From Phycisphaerales bacterium (lineage in GTDB: Bacteria > Planctomycetota > Phycisphaerae > Phycisphaerales > UBA1924), in assembly GCA_022072615.1 (NCBI GenBank), contig JAJVHS010000007.1:1-60691 (forward strand): DNA of 60,691 nt, written 5' to 3'. Below, in pieces: positions 25,177 through 35,164 of the stretch. How positions within the stretch are numbered: position 1 is the stretch's first letter; every line of letters begins with the position of its first letter. A program made the translations under genes and the position numbers. Under the pieces are notes generated by a model. It saw only the letters and a list, made by a program, of their open reading frames with translations, searched no databases and was not told the DNA's origin.

Positions 25177-26763
25177 CTATCCGTGCGCGACGCCGCCGAG
25201 CGGGTCGACGAGGCGGATGTGCTTCCACTCCCCGCTCAGGAACCGGTAGAGGCACACGACCGCCAGCAGCACGATGTAGGCGGAGGCGGCGATCCACGGG
25301 CCGACACTGCCGAGCGAGGGCGCAAACCGCACGAGGGCGAGTCCACCGCCCACGATGACCGTCCACGAGAGAACGACCGTGACGACGCCCACCCACACGG
25401 TGTCCCCCGCGCCGCGCAGCGCGCCAGAGAGCGACATGGCGATGCCGTCGAAGAGCTGGAACGTCGCGGCCGCGATCATGAAGCTGGTGCCCACTTCGAT
25501 GATCTGCCTGGCGTCGTCGGGCGGGGTCTGGCCGGAGATGAAGAAGCGGACCATCGGCTCGCGGAACACGACAAAGAGCAGGCCCATGGTGGCCATGTAC
25601 CCGGCGGCGAGCGCAAGGCCGAGCCAGGCGCGTCTGGCCGCGAGGTCGGGGCGGCGGGCGCCCATGCACTTGCCGACGACGGCGGTGATGGCGACCGAGA
25701 TGCCGACCGCGGGCATGAACGAGAGGCTCATCCACTGGTGGGCGATCCAGCCGGCGTTGGAGTGGAACTCGCCGAACTCGCCGACGAGGTACACCATGAA
25801 GAAGCCCCAGCAGATCATCTCGTTGCCGAACATGAGTCCGCCCGGCCAGCCGATGCGGAGGATGTCCTTGATGGGTTTGAGCGAAGGCTTCCACGCGGCC
25901 CGGGTGTTGTAAAGGCGGTTGAATCGCGGGGAGAGAAAGACGGCCATGGGGATGGCAAGTTCGACCACGGTGGCGCAGACGGTGCCCATGGCGGCGCCGC
26001 GCACGCCCATGCGGGGAATACCGAGGCTCTGGGCGGTGGAGGAAGTCAGACCGTACCACCCGTCCAGCACGCCGATCCCGGATGCGGCGGGCGCGACCGG
26101 TCCATAGATGAAGATGCTGTTGAGCACGAAATTGGTGAGGTTGGCGCCAAGCTCGGCGACCAGCACGACGCCGGGCATGTGCATGCCGTAGAAGAACTGC
26201 GAGAATCCGCGGGCCGAGAGCGTGATCACGGAGGCGATGACCAGGGGCCGGCCGTACGAGGCCTCCATCGCGGCGCGGGCGGGATCGTGGCCCAGCCACA
26301 GGAACATGGGCTCCATCAGGGCGGCGTACAGCAGGAGCGGGAGCCAGGCGAGCACGGCGATCCAGACCCCCGACCAGGCGTACTGCGGCGCACGCTCGGG
26401 CGTCTTGTTCCCGAGGTTCTGCGAGACGTACGTGTTGATGACGTTGATGGTGCCGACGACGATCGAGAGCGGGACCCACGAGGCAAGGCCGCCGTTGCCC
26501 TGGGCGCCGACGTAGATCGGATCGGGGCCGATGCGGGAGACCATGAGCTTGTCCACCGCCTGCATGACGGTGAAGCTCGTCATCGCCACGACCACGGGCG
26601 CGGCGATCCGCAGCATGTCCCGGAGCGGACGGTCGTCGGCGGTGAGCGCGCTGGCCGCGGCGGCAGCGGAGGCCTGTGCGTCGGCGGCGGCTTCCGCGTC
26701 GGGCATATCGACGCCCGGAAGGACCCGGGCGGCCGGGAGGTTGTCGCCTGTGGGTTGTTCCAT
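25177..26763 (-). CDS. MATE family efflux transporter
   Basis: 528 residues, about twelve membrane helices in two halves. The first half starts after a 60-residue Ala-rich cytoplasmic tail with MLRIAAPVVVAMTSFTVMQA and contains VDKLMVSRIG, a usual MATE entry; the second begins near ILRIGWPGGLMFGNEM. Typical MATE turns are present (SFMPAVGISVAITAVVG, ALRGAGDTVWVG). MATE proteins expel cationic or organic compounds in exchange for Na+ or H+; the substrate cannot be read. The start is the ATG of MEQPTGDNL; further upstream the frame is not protein-like. A TACCCT hexamer about 24 bases before the start could be its -10. Confidence 0.9.
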   Translation of the reverse strand: MEQPTGDNLPAARVLPGVDMPDAEAAADAQASAAAAASALTADDRPLRDMLRIAAPVVVAMTSFTVMQAVDKLMVSRIGPDPIYVGAQGNGGLASWVPLSIVVGTINVINTYVSQNLGNKTPERAPQYAWSGVWIAVLAWLPLLLYAALMEPMFLWLGHDPARAAMEASYGRPLVIASVITLSARGFSQFFYGMHMPGVVLVAELGANLTNFVLNSIFIYGPVAPAASGIGVLDGWYGLTSSTAQSLGIPRMGVRGAAMGTVCATVVELAIPMAVFLSPRFNRLYNTRAAWKPSLKPIKDILRIGWPGGLMFGNEMICWGFFMVYLVGEFGEFHSNAGWIAHQWMSLSFMPAVGISVAITAVVGKCMGARRPDLAARRAWLGLALAAGYMATMGLLFVVFREPMVRFFISGQTPPDDARQIIEVGTSFMIAAATFQLFDGIAMSLSGALRGAGDTVWVGVVTVVLSWTVIVGGGLALVRFAPSLGSVGPWIAASAYIVLLAVVCLYRFLSGEWKHIRLVDPLGGVAHG

Positions 26764-26908
26764 GGGTTGCCCGCGAGGACAACGAGGGTAGGCCGACGGG
26801 GCCGGTCTTCGACCGTTCGCGCGCCGGGGCACGGGCCGATGATTCCTGATAGTCCGGTGCCATTCCGCGGCGGCGTTGCGTCGAGCGACGGTGCCGTGGG
26901 AATCATGT

Positions 26909-28348
26909 TCATCGAGAAGCCGAACCGAGCTCGGCGAAGGCGCCGGCGTAGTGGCGGTACCAGTCGGACTGGAAGGCGCCGCGCGGGTCGTACCGCTTCT
27001 TAGCGGCCAGGAAGTCGGGGAATCGCGGGTAGCAGCGGAGGACCTGCTCGGCCGAGGCGGCCCGGTGGTACGTGAGGTAGAAGCTCCCGCCCAGATCAAG
27101 GGCGGCGTCGGTGAGTCGGGCGAAGGTCTCGATGGTGCGGGCCCTGCCTTCGGGGGTGTGGGGCGTGCGGAGGTTGAAGATCGTGCAGACGAAGTCCGCG
27201 CTCGCCCAGGGCATGAACGACGTGTCATCCCTGCGGATCAGCCGAAGGGTTCCGTAGATGTCCTCCACGCCCGTGCGGTGGAGGATGCGGCGTGCCTGGT
27301 CCATGAAGTCCATGATGTGTGGCGGAGGGACGTCGTACTCGCCGATCACCAGTGATTCGGGCGTCCGCGCGGCGTTCGCGGCGTTGCGCGCGCCCAGTTC
27401 GGCGATGAACTCCGAATAGCCGGGCAGGTAGGTGCTGAGCTGCATCTGGTCCGACCAGTAGACGCGCCCGTGGCTGGCGATGTAGTGCTGGCTGTAGAGA
27501 AGGAACGCCCGCGATTTGTCGGAGTGCGCCAGCGCGAGCAGGTTGAGCCAGTCCTCGCGGCGCAAATCGGAGGACTCCTCGCTCAGCGGCGCCGAGTCTT
27601 CGGCCGGTGCGTAGCACGCCAGGACCCCGCGCCTCAGGAATGCCTCGTCGCGCGGGTCGATCGCGTACTGGAAATCCCCGTACAGGCAGCCGCGAGCGAT
27701 CCGACGCTGGGCCGCGTTGACCGCGTCGTCGAGGTCGATGACGTCGACCAGCCGACGGACCTTCAGGCGCGGGCCGAGCCGCATCGTGACCTCGGTGACG
27801 ACTCCGAAGAGCCCGTATCCGCCGATCACGAGCGAGAAGAGCTCCGCGTTGCGGTCCCGGCTGCAGGTGATGATGTCGCCGTCGGCGCTGACGACCGTGA
27901 GGGCCTCCACGTCGGCCGCGAAGGGCTGCATGACCAGCCCGCGGCCGTGGATGTTCGCGGAGACGCAGCCGCCGAGCGTGATGTCATCGGCGCCGGTGGG
28001 CTTCTGGCGGATGCCCCAGCGAGGCTCGCGTTCGGGATGGAGCCGGCGCTGCACGGCATGGGTGTGGTCGATGATGGCCGGCCACGTTGAGCCCGCGCCG
28101 AGGGTGATCAGGCCGCGCTGGTCGTCGAACCGGCTCACCGAGGTCAAAGCGGTGGTATCGATATGCACCGTGCCCTCGCCGAACTGCTGACCGCCCATGG
28201 CGTGCCGGCACCCTCCGATCGAGATCCGCTGGGCATGCTCGGCGGCGGCGCGGACGACCGCGGCGACTTCCCCCGTGTCGGCCGGCCGGACGATCCTGGC
28301 GACGTCGGTCGGGTTGAGCCGGGAGTGGACATCGTTGAGGACGGGCAT
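26909..28348 (-). CDS. FAD-binding oxidoreductase (PCMH/VAO type)
   Basis: 479 residues. The FAD domain (PF01565-like) opens with ARIVRPADTGEVAAVVRAA, then the flavin loop RISIGGCRHAMGGQQ (41-55) and GADDITLGGCVSANIHGRG, ending at the usual GGYGLFGVVTEVTMRL. The C-terminal part (SFYLTYHRAAS, YDPRGAFQSDWYRHY) is as in sugar-lactone or alditol oxidases. It oxidises an alcohol or aldehyde-type substrate not named by the sequence. Cys 47 sits where many members have His for covalent flavin, so covalent linkage is not clear. TATACT ends five bases before the ATG inside a palindrome (AGTTAG-TATACG-CTAACT). Confidence 0.88.
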   Translation of the reverse strand: MPVLNDVHSRLNPTDVARIVRPADTGEVAAVVRAAAEHAQRISIGGCRHAMGGQQFGEGTVHIDTTALTSVSRFDDQRGLITLGAGSTWPAIIDHTHAVQRRLHPEREPRWGIRQKPTGADDITLGGCVSANIHGRGLVMQPFAADVEALTVVSADGDIITCSRDRNAELFSLVIGGYGLFGVVTEVTMRLGPRLKVRRLVDVIDLDDAVNAAQRRIARGCLYGDFQYAIDPRDEAFLRRGVLACYAPAEDSAPLSEESSDLRREDWLNLLALAHSDKSRAFLLYSQHYIASHGRVYWSDQMQLSTYLPGYSEFIAELGARNAANAARTPESLVIGEYDVPPPHIMDFMDQARRILHRTGVEDIYGTLRLIRRDDTSFMPWASADFVCTIFNLRTPHTPEGRARTIETFARLTDAALDLGGSFYLTYHRAASAEQVLRCYPRFPDFLAAKKRYDPRGAFQSDWYRHYAGAFAELGSASR

Positions 28349-28353
28349 GAGTT

Positions 28354-28359
28354 AGTATA
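28354..28359 (-). promoter_or_regulatory. -10-like TATACT in a palindrome, leaderless FAD oxidoreductase
   Basis: TATACT, five bases (AACTC), then ATG. The hexamer is at the centre of AGTTAG-TATACG-CTAACT, which could also be an operator. Confidence 0.6.
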
Positions 28360-28432
28360 CGCTAACTACTGGCGTCCGGGGGGGATGAGCTGCCGGTGTT
28401 GTGATGGGAGCAGTGTCAGACGGCGCGGCCGC

Positions 28433-29563
28433 TTACACCACCCAGTTGTTCGACAGCGTCCCGAACTGGATCAGGTTGTTGAGACGCTGGCGGACTTCCG
28501 CGGTTGAAAGGCTGGTCAGGTCGTCGTGGAGCGATTTGAGTTCGGCGGCGGACGCGACGAGGGGAGAGAGCCGGCGGACGGGCGCCTGGCCCTTGCCGCC
28601 GTCCTTCCTGAGGATGAAGCACAGGACGCTGCGGGCGAACGCGGGGGAGACGTCAAGCTTCGCCTGCGCGAAGTACGACTGCAGCAGCCGCTCGTCGTAG
28701 TTCATGGGGAAGAAATTGAGCATCTCGAACTCGTACCCATCGGCGACCACCGTGTACTGGTCGCGCGGGATGGCGATGTCGATGTCGTGGTAGCTGATGC
28801 CCCGGCCCCAGCGGGTCAGCGCGACGGGACGTTCCTCGGGCGGCCCGGCGAGGATCGCCTTCATCACGTTCTGGAACCGAGTTCCCTGCGAGAGGCCGCC
28901 GGCGCGGAGCACCAGGTCCGGCGGGAGCATGCCGTAGAACGGCTCGAGCAACGTGTGGTTGTCGAAGTAGCACAGCCTGTTGGGTGTTTCGATGACGACC
29001 AGCGATCCATCGGGCGCGAGCAGGTCCCACGCGCGGTGCAGCGTTTCGATCCGTTCGTCGAGCGTCTGGTGCTCGAGCACGGCAAAGAGCAGGACGAGGT
29101 CGAACGACGGGGCGTACCTGACGGCGACATCGAAGAACTCCGGCGCGCCGACCGGATCGATGGTGACGTTGTCGATGCCCAGCAGCCTGAAGCGTTCGCG
29201 AGCGGTGGCGAAGCCGCGGTGGTCGACGTCGCAGGTGTGCAGCGAAGAGGCGAGCCTGGCGAACGCGGCGGCGCTCGAACCAGTCCCACACCCGATCTCG
29301 AGCACGCGCTTGCCGCTGATCGGGCACACGCGGTCGACCCATGGCAGGGCGAAACGAACGCTCTGGTCGTACCGGACGAAGGCGTTGAAATCGATATCCG
29401 CCTGGCCGGCGGGCGACTTCACGAACTCGGCGTCGCGGTCGCTGAAGAACGTGGTCGCGTAGGTCGCGCGGATCCTGGCGATGATCTCCGGATCGCTGAC
29501 GGCGAGGTGCCCGAAGCCCTGGGTGGACGGCGGAGGTCCGGCGGTCCGTGTGTCCGGCGTCAT
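28433..29563 (-). CDS. Class I SAM-dependent methyltransferase
   Basis: 376 residues. Motif I VLEIGCGTGSSAAAFA (residues 87-102), the acidic residue of strand 2 in TCDVDHRGF, motif post I FDLVLLFAVLEH, and LLAPDGSLVVIETPN. A C-terminal domain of about 170 residues holds YHDIDIAIPRDQYTV. GGAG lies eight bases before the ATG. It follows gmd on the same strand, so a role in modifying a cell-surface sugar is likely, but no substrate can be named. Confidence 0.85.
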   Translation of the reverse strand: MTPDTRTAGPPPSTQGFGHLAVSDPEIIARIRATYATTFFSDRDAEFVKSPAGQADIDFNAFVRYDQSVRFALPWVDRVCPISGKRVLEIGCGTGSSAAAFARLASSLHTCDVDHRGFATARERFRLLGIDNVTIDPVGAPEFFDVAVRYAPSFDLVLLFAVLEHQTLDERIETLHRAWDLLAPDGSLVVIETPNRLCYFDNHTLLEPFYGMLPPDLVLRAGGLSQGTRFQNVMKAILAGPPEERPVALTRWGRGISYHDIDIAIPRDQYTVVADGYEFEMLNFFPMNYDERLLQSYFAQAKLDVSPAFARSVLCFILRKDGGKGQAPVRRLSPLVASAAELKSLHDDLTSLSTAEVRQRLNNLIQFGTLSNNWVV

Positions 29564-29648
29564 GCATGAGCTCCAGTGGGAGCCTCATGGTATCGTCGCG
29601 GGCGCGCGGGACAGCGCTGGAAGCCTCGAAAACGCCGCTGATCGCCGG

Positions 29649-30707
29649 TTACTGATCGTGGCCGGCGTACTCGGGGAGCTTGTGCCCGGCGTCGCGCAGA
29701 GTCTTCTCGCGAGCCGCGAGCTCGACGTCGTGCTCGACCATCATGCGGGCGAGTTCCTCGACGGACGTGGTGGGGACCCATCCGAGCTTCTGCTTGGCCT
29801 TGGCGGGGTCTCCCAGGAGCAGGTCGACCTCGGCGGGGCGCAGGTAGCGCTCGTCGAAGGCGACGAAGTCCTTGAAATCAAGGCCCGCGTGGTTGAAGGC
29901 CATCTCGGCGAATTCGCGGACAGTGATCGTGCGTCCGGTGGCGATGACATAGTCGTCGGGGGTGTCCTGCTGGAGCATCATCCACATCATCTTGACGTAG
30001 TCGCCGGCGAATCCCCAGTCGCGCTTGGACTCGAGGTTGCCGAGGTAGACCTTGTCCTGGAGGCCCATCTTGATGCGCCCGACGGCGCGGGTGATCTTGC
30101 GGGTCACGAAGGTCTCGCCGCGGCGGGGCGACTCGTGGTTGAACAGGATGCCACAGGAGGCGTGCATCTTGTAGGACTCGCGGTAGTTGACGGTGATCCA
30201 GTGGGCGGCGACCTTGGCGACCGCGTAGGGCGACCGGGGGTAGAAGGGGGTCGTCTCGGTCTGCGGGGTCTCAACGACCTTGCCGTACTGTTCGGACGAG
30301 CTGGCCTGGTAGTAGCGAACCTGCTGGCCCGACTCCTGCTGGAACTCGCGGACCGCCTCGAGCAGCTTGTACGCGCCCATGGCGACGGTCTCGGCGGTGT
30401 AGATGGGCATGTCGAACGAGACGCGGACGTGGGACTGCGCGCCGAGGTTGTACACCTCGTGCGGGCGGACGAGCTGGACGATCTTGGCGATGCTGTTGGC
30501 ATCGCACAGATCGCCGTAGTGCAGCCTGAGTCTGCCGCCGCGGACGTGCGGATCGAGGTAGATGTGGTCGATCCGGCCGGTGTTGAAGGAGGAGGAGCGG
30601 CGGATGATGCCGTGGACCTCGTAGCCCTTCTCGATGAGGAACTCGGCGAGATAGGAACCGTCCTGGCCGGTGATGCCGGTGATGAGCGCGCGCTTGGGAG
30701 TTGCCAT
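29649..30707 (-). CDS. gmd: GDP-mannose 4,6-dehydratase
   Basis: 352 residues, the usual length. Extended SDR enzyme that makes GDP-4-keto-6-deoxymannose, the precursor of GDP-fucose and other deoxy sugars. Rossmann motif [30 protein letters not shown], the Ser/Thr-Glu region [10 protein letters not shown] and the catalytic Y-x-x-x-K in SPYAVAKV are all present, as are [15 protein letters not shown] and [18 protein letters not shown] precedes the ATG. The reductase that would finish fucose is not in the window. Confidence 0.96.
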   Translation of the reverse strand: MATPKRALITGITGQDGSYLAEFLIEKGYEVHGIIRRSSSFNTGRIDHIYLDPHVRGGRLRLHYGDLCDANSIAKIVQLVRPHEVYNLGAQSHVRVSFDMPIYTAETVAMGAYKLLEAVREFQQESGQQVRYYQASSSEQYGKVVETPQTETTPFYPRSPYAVAKVAAHWITVNYRESYKMHASCGILFNHESPRRGETFVTRKITRAVGRIKMGLQDKVYLGNLESKRDWGFAGDYVKMMWMMLQQDTPDDYVIATGRTITVREFAEMAFNHAGLDFKDFVAFDERYLRPAEVDLLLGDPAKAKQKLGWVPTTSVEELARMMVEHDVELAAREKTLRDAGHKLPEYAGHDQ

Positions 30708-30844
30708 GGATACGCCTTCTTCGGCTCGTGGCCGGGGTTGGTTCAGGGGGAACGGAAATATAGGTCCGAAAAGACACGCGCCGGGGTGCCCAGATGCCAA
30801 AGGAGGGCACCGCGGCACGGTGACCAGACCCCGCGGGGGCCGCG

Positions 30845-32287
30845 TCAACGGCGGACGGTCGGGGGATGTCCGATGGAGCCCGGGGGCAGGATGGTCGGCG
30901 TGGTCGCCGAGCGCATGGTCTGCACGCCCATCAATCCGAGCAGGATCGCCAGAATGACGGGCCCGGCGATGGCGGCGGGACGGGCCAAGTTCTCGCAAAA
31001 ATCGGCCAGGGGGCAACCGACCGCGTGGACGCGGCGTCGTTCCTCGGCAACGCGCGCAAGCGGCCCCGCCAACGAGGCCGCGGCGAGGGCAAAGAGGATG
31101 AGCAGGAGCGGATCCGCGTACCGCTGGTACAGCCACGGGTTCTTGTACTGGGTTGCGGCGAACGCGGCGAGGGCGGTCACAAACACCCACCGGCGGCGGA
31201 AATCGAGCGCGGTCGCCCAGCAGACAAGCGCCGGCCCGGCGAGCGCGGCCAGACCGACGATCAGGAGCGCACGCCCGCTGATCGAGGGGAACTTGTCGGC
31301 GAGCGACCAGATCGCGCCGTAGCGGCCCTGCGACATGTCGTACGTCGACGGCGCCGAGACGCCGATGGCCAGCGTGATGAGCATCGATGCCAGCACAACG
31401 AGGGGACGCCGGCGGAGCAGATCGATCGCGGTGGGAAGGAGGACCCCCGCGAAGAAGACGCTGAAGAGGCCGACGAGCGAGAGCACGAACGGCCCGGCGG
31501 AGGGATTCCACTTCCGGGCGTACCACTCGTCCCACATCGGTGGCTGCAGCCGGCCGCCCCACGTGACAAAGAACCACCCGAGCAGGATGAAGGCGGGGAG
31601 CGTCGCGATGACGGCGATGAGGCCGCGCTTGATCCGTGGCGCGGGGTCGGCGAACGCCCCCGCCAATGTCTGCCCATCAGGATCGTTTCGCAGCGCGGCC
31701 CACATCCAGATCGGAGCGGCGAGCCAGATGTTGGACTGACGAGTCGCGATGAGCACCAGCAGCAGTGCGCCTGCGGCGGCGATCGAGCGGTACCGGCCGG
31801 GGTCGCGAACCGGCCCGAAGCATAAGGCGAGGATGGCGGCGACGATCGCCCACGCCATGTTGTCGGGCAGGAGCCAGGCCGTCGAATCCCACACGTACAT
31901 CGAGCAGGTCAGCGGCAGCAGCAGCGCTGCATGGCGGAGCGAGCCGATCCGCAGTCCAGACGCGGTCCAGATGCCGACCCACACGACCAGCAGCGTGATG
32001 GGGCCCCAGATCGACCCAAAGAACTGGAGCAGGCGCCAGTCATCGGTGATGTGCCGGTGGACGAACGCCTGGAGGAGGTGGTAGAGCGGCGTCATGACGC
32101 CGGGGTAGTCGGAGAGATCCGGGGCGGGCCACTGACGGCTGAAGGTCTCGACGACCCGCTGGTGGTAGTTGACCTGGTCTGAGTAGCCGCGGCCGCGGTC
32201 GTTGCCGGAAAGAATGTTGGGAACGGCGATCGCAAGCAAGATCGCCACCGGCAGAATGATGGAGAGAACTCTCCCGAGCACGCGCAT
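30845..32287 (-). CDS. Polytopic membrane protein resembling ALG10-type glucosyltransferases
   Basis: 480 residues, about eleven membrane helices. Just after the first helix a periplasmic loop reads [15 protein letters not shown] and [15 protein letters not shown], which lines up by eye with the D-E-x-F-H and T-P-P-G-L-Y loop of ALG10/DIE2 (GT59) enzymes; ATRQSNIWL in mid-protein resembles their F-R-Q-T-N-I. I infer a GT-C transferase using a lipid-linked sugar at the outer face of the membrane. The start MRVLGRV has TACACT seven bases before it. It lies directly upstream of gmd on the same strand, fitting surface-polysaccharide work. Confidence 0.65.
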   Translation of the reverse strand: MRVLGRVLSIILPVAILLAIAVPNILSGNDRGRGYSDQVNYHQRVVETFSRQWPAPDLSDYPGVMTPLYHLLQAFVHRHITDDWRLLQFFGSIWGPITLLVVWVGIWTASGLRIGSLRHAALLLPLTCSMYVWDSTAWLLPDNMAWAIVAAILALCFGPVRDPGRYRSIAAAGALLLVLIATRQSNIWLAAPIWMWAALRNDPDGQTLAGAFADPAPRIKRGLIAVIATLPAFILLGWFFVTWGGRLQPPMWDEWYARKWNPSAGPFVLSLVGLFSVFFAGVLLPTAIDLLRRRPLVVLASMLITLAIGVSAPSTYDMSQGRYGAIWSLADKFPSISGRALLIVGLAALAGPALVCWATALDFRRRWVFVTALAAFAATQYKNPWLYQRYADPLLLILFALAAASLAGPLARVAEERRRVHAVGCPLADFCENLARPAAIAGPVILAILLGLMGVQTMRSATTPTILPPGSIGHPPTVRR

Positions 32288-32294
32288 GCCTGCG

Positions 32295-32300
32295 AGTGTA
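32295..32300 (-). promoter_or_regulatory. -10-like TACACT, leaderless start
   Basis: TACACT, seven bases (CGCAGGC), then ATG on the minus strand. Confidence 0.5.
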
Positions 32301-32396
32301 ATCAAAGCGGCGTGGCAACGAGCAACCGATGTGGACGACCGCGCCGCTCGGCCGGGACACTCCGCGGCGGCGGAGCACCGCCGCCCGGCGAGCGGT

Positions 32397-33290
32397 TCAG
32401 TCCTTGTAGTAATACTCGGTGAGATTGACGCCGCGCCACGTGATGGTGCGGGTGTGGACGCGGGGGTCGTAGAGGTGCTCATCGCCGATGAAGTCGGCGG
32501 ACATCAGCACCGCTCGGATGTAGGGAGGTCCGGCGGGGATCCACGCGGCGTGCCCGTCCGCGAAGCCGATATTGCCGCCGGTGGGGCCGTGGTTGGAATC
32601 ATCGTCGGGGTAGTTCGGCTTTCCGGTATCGTCCGCGTCGGTCACGAGAATCGAGATGACGGGGTTGAAGACCGTCTTGAGCGTCTTGAGCACATGGACG
32701 TATTTCCCGGGGTTGTCGATGTAGTCCGGCTCGCCTCTGCGGATGCCGCGCTGGTGGTTCAGGTCGCCGTACCACGGGCCGTACACGCGGTCCCCCGAGG
32801 GGTAGGCGCAGGGCCCGTTCATGAACGCCCAGACCTCGTAGCTGTGACCGCCCTTGGCATCGTTGCGGCCGTTGGCGTTGTTGGTGAGGTCTCGGAGCAT
32901 CGGCCGACCGTACTTCTTCATGGCCTGGGACTCGGTCACCCAGGCGTCGGTGCGGACACGGTGCTTGGTCGACGGGCAGACGGCCCCCTGGGGCTGGTCG
33001 TGGTAGCCGGGATAGAGGTATCCAAGATCGTCCTCGGGATCGTCACGCGCGGGGATGAAGGCGCCGGCCCGGTTGTCCGCCGCGTGCAGGTAGGCGGATT
33101 TCACGACCTGTCCCTGGGCGGCCGAGCACTTCATTCGCCGCGCGGTTTCACGGGCGTGCCGCATGGCCGGCAGCAGGATCGAGATCAGAACCGCGATGAT
33201 CGCGATGACGACCAGCAGCTCGATGAGCGTGAAGCCGGCCGGTCGCCGGGCCGCGGGCGTGAGACGAGGCTTGCTGCCGATCCGCTCCAC
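32397..33290 (-). CDS. Prepilin-like protein with N-terminal methylation site and H-X9-DG motif
   Basis: 297 residues from a GTG chosen because TATGCT ends six bases before it; a GTG at 33338 has no support. Type IV prepilin leader: [19 protein letters not shown] with the conserved Glu at +5 after cleavage and a hydrophobic helix. The C-terminus carries [13 protein letters not shown], the planctomycete DUF1559-type motif. In planctomycetes these pseudopilins form large families whose role in secretion or the surface is only partly known. A middle region rich in Asp/Tyr (about 110-230) has no known domain. Confidence 0.88.
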   Translation of the reverse strand: MERIGSKPRLTPAARRPAGFTLIELLVVIAIIAVLISILLPAMRHARETARRMKCSAAQGQVVKSAYLHAADNRAGAFIPARDDPEDDLGYLYPGYHDQPQGAVCPSTKHRVRTDAWVTESQAMKKYGRPMLRDLTNNANGRNDAKGGHSYEVWAFMNGPCAYPSGDRVYGPWYGDLNHQRGIRRGEPDYIDNPGKYVHVLKTLKTVFNPVISILVTDADDTGKPNYPDDDSNHGPTGGNIGFADGHAAWIPAGPPYIRAVLMSADFIGDEHLYDPRVHTRTITWRGVNLTEYYYKD

Positions 33291-33296
33291 GGGAGC

Positions 33297-33302
33297 AGCA
33301 TA
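33297..33302 (-). promoter_or_regulatory. -10-like TATGCT, leaderless prepilin
   Basis: TATGCT, six bases (GCTCCC), then GTG on the minus strand. This decides the start codon. Confidence 0.45.
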
Positions 33303-33333
33303 CAGGATCACGGTCGCTCGACCAAGCCGTCTG

Positions 33334-33339
33334 TACACT
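33334..33339 (+). promoter_or_regulatory. -10-like CTGTACACT
   Basis: TACACT within CTGTACACT, followed by GGGAGG and the ATG of the beta-propeller gene. The same nonamer, with A or C at one place, is upstream of two more plus-strand genes. Confidence 0.4.
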
Positions 33340-33361
33340 GAATGCCGGGCGGGAGGCTTCC

Positions 33362-35128
33362 ATGCACTCGAACTGGCCGATCCTGATCAGCGCCGTCGTC
33401 GCGGCCGCGTGCGCCGGCCAGCCTGCCCGGATCACCGTCATCGACTCACAGACAGACCGCGGCGTGCCGCTGGTTGAGCTCACGACGACCAACGGCATCG
33501 TCCACGTCACGGACTCCGCCGGCGTAATCGCGTTCGACGAGCCAGGACTGATGGATTCGGACGTGTTCTTCAACGTCCGGAGTCACGGATACCAGTTTCC
33601 GAAGGATGGCTTCGGGATCGCGGGCACGCGCGTGCGCACGACGCGGGGGTCCGCGGTCACGCTCCGGATCGACCGCGTCAACATTGCCGAGCGGCTGTAC
33701 CGTGCCACCGGCGCGGGGATCTATCGCGACAGCGTGCTGCTCGGCGATACGCCCCCGACGCGCGAGCCGCTCCTCAACGGCGGCGTGCTGGGCCAGGACA
33801 GCGTGCAGATCGCGCTGTACCGCGGCAAGCTGTTCTGGTTCTGGGGCGACACCAACCGCGCGTCGTACCCGCTCGGCAATTTTTCGATGTCGGGCGCGGT
33901 TTCTGAGTTGCCCGGCCGCGGGGGGCTCGACCCCGCCGTGGGCATCGACCTCGTGTACTTCGTGGGCCGGGACGGGTTCTCACGCGGCATGTGCCCCATC
34001 GAGGGCGAACCCGGGCCGGTATGGGCCGACGGGCTGGTGACGTGCACGGACGCATCCGGGCGCGAGCGGCTGCTGTGCCACTGGGTCCGCGTCAAATCGC
34101 TGGGCGAGATGTACGAGCAGGGGTTCGCGGTGTACAACGATGAGCGAGAGGTCTTCGAGCCGGTGCGCCGGTTCGCCAAGGACGCCATCCTGTACATGCG
34201 CAGCCATCCCGTCCGCCACGCGGACGCGGACGGGGACTACTGGTACTTCCCGTCGCCGTTCCCGCTGATCCGGTGCCGAGCGGAGTACGAGCGCCTGCTC
34301 GATGTGACCGAGTATGAGGCGTTCACGTGCCTCCGCGCGGGAAAAAGAATGCCGCCCGAAGGCGACCCGATTCCCGCGGACCTGGTCGAGCGCGACTCAT
34401 CGGGGCGGGTGGTGTACGCGTGGAAGCGCGACACCGCGCCGTTGCTCCAGCAGGACCAGACGCGTCTGATCGACACGGGCGCGATGAAGCCCGACGAAGC
34501 GCTGCTGCAGCTCCGTGACGCCGCGACCGGCAAGGGCGTGATCGGCCATGCGGGCAGCGTCTTCTGGAACGAGTACCTGGGATCGTGGCTGATGGTGGTG
34601 CAGGAGCTGTTCGGCGCGACCTCGGTGGCGGGGGAGATATGGCTAGCCAAGGCCCCGTCGCTCACCGGCCCGTGGCGCGATGCCGTGAAGATCATCACGC
34701 ACGATGACTACTCGTTCTACAACGTGAAGCATCATCCTTACTTTGACCAGGAAGGCGGGCGCGTGGTGTACCTCGAGGGCACGTACACCATGGCCTTCTC
34801 GGGGACCAAAGTGCCGACCCCGCGCTACGACTACAACCAGGTCATGTACAGAGTCGATCTCGCGGATGCGAGGCTCGGGTGGGCGCCTGGCGCCCGCCGA
34901 GCATCACCCGACGCGGCCGAGCAGCCAGTAGATGAGCACGAACAGCAGGATGGCGCCGATGAGGCCGCCGCCCCACTTCCACGCAACCAGTCCGGCGATG
35001 CCCGTCTTGAGGAGCCTGTTCATCGCGATACCCCGAAAAATGAACCGCCCGCCAGCGCTGCCCAATGCAGTCCGGACCGGGCGGTCGGAGAAATGCGGCG
35101 GCGCCGCGGGTGCGTTGCGCCGCCGTAG
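33362..35128 (+). CDS. Secreted beta-propeller-like protein with suspect C-terminus
   Basis: 588 residues as the frame runs, of which about 510 look like real protein. A signal peptide (to about AAACAG) is followed by a small beta domain (35-110) and a propeller-like region with repeated F-W-G-D, Y-F-V-G, W-Y-F-P and WLMVVQEL blades, as in GH43/GH117 and DUF4185 folds. No complete catalytic triad could be assigned. GGGAGG precedes the ATG. From about residue 512 ([11 protein letters not shown]) the sequence turns Pro/Ala/Glu/Arg-rich, and it runs antisense to a 39-residue gene and its terminator; the genuine stop was probably lost or displaced here. Confidence 0.7.
   Translation: MHSNWPILISAVVAAACAGQPARITVIDSQTDRGVPLVELTTTNGIVHVTDSAGVIAFDEPGLMDSDVFFNVRSHGYQFPKDGFGIAGTRVRTTRGSAVTLRIDRVNIAERLYRATGAGIYRDSVLLGDTPPTREPLLNGGVLGQDSVQIALYRGKLFWFWGDTNRASYPLGNFSMSGAVSELPGRGGLDPAVGIDLVYFVGRDGFSRGMCPIEGEPGPVWADGLVTCTDASGRERLLCHWVRVKSLGEMYEQGFAVYNDEREVFEPVRRFAKDAILYMRSHPVRHADADGDYWYFPSPFPLIRCRAEYERLLDVTEYEAFTCLRAGKRMPPEGDPIPADLVERDSSGRVVYAWKRDTAPLLQQDQTRLIDTGAMKPDEALLQLRDAATGKGVIGHAGSVFWNEYLGSWLMVVQELFGATSVAGEIWLAKAPSLTGPWRDAVKIITHDDYSFYNVKHHPYFDQEGGRVVYLEGTYTMAFSGTKVPTPRYDYNQVMYRVDLADARLGWAPGARRASPDAAEQPVDEHEQQDGADEAAAPLPRNQSGDARLEEPVHRDTPKNEPPASAAQCSPDRAVGEMRRRRGCVAPP
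34873..34902 (-). terminator. Hairpin after the 39-residue gene
   Basis: GCTCGG...CCGAGC outer stem and GGGCG/CGCCC inner stem with loop CCTGG, one base beyond the stop codon of the minus-strand gene. It lies inside the plus-strand frame. Confidence 0.55.
34904..35023 (-). CDS. 39-residue membrane protein
   Basis: Reads [20 protein letters not shown] and then [19 protein letters not shown]. One membrane helix with a Trp/Gly-rich entry, a basic N-terminus and a clean stop followed at once by a strong hairpin. No Shine-Dalgarno sequence is clear. The amino-acid pattern is far more protein-like than the plus-strand reading of the same bases. Function unknown; it overlaps the end of the beta-propeller frame on the other strand. 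Confidence 0.6.
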   Translation of the reverse strand: MNRLLKTGIAGLVAWKWGGGLIGAILLFVLIYWLLGRVG

Positions 35129-35164
35129 AGGAGAGAATGGTGTCGGTACGTTCCGGGCCCCGGC

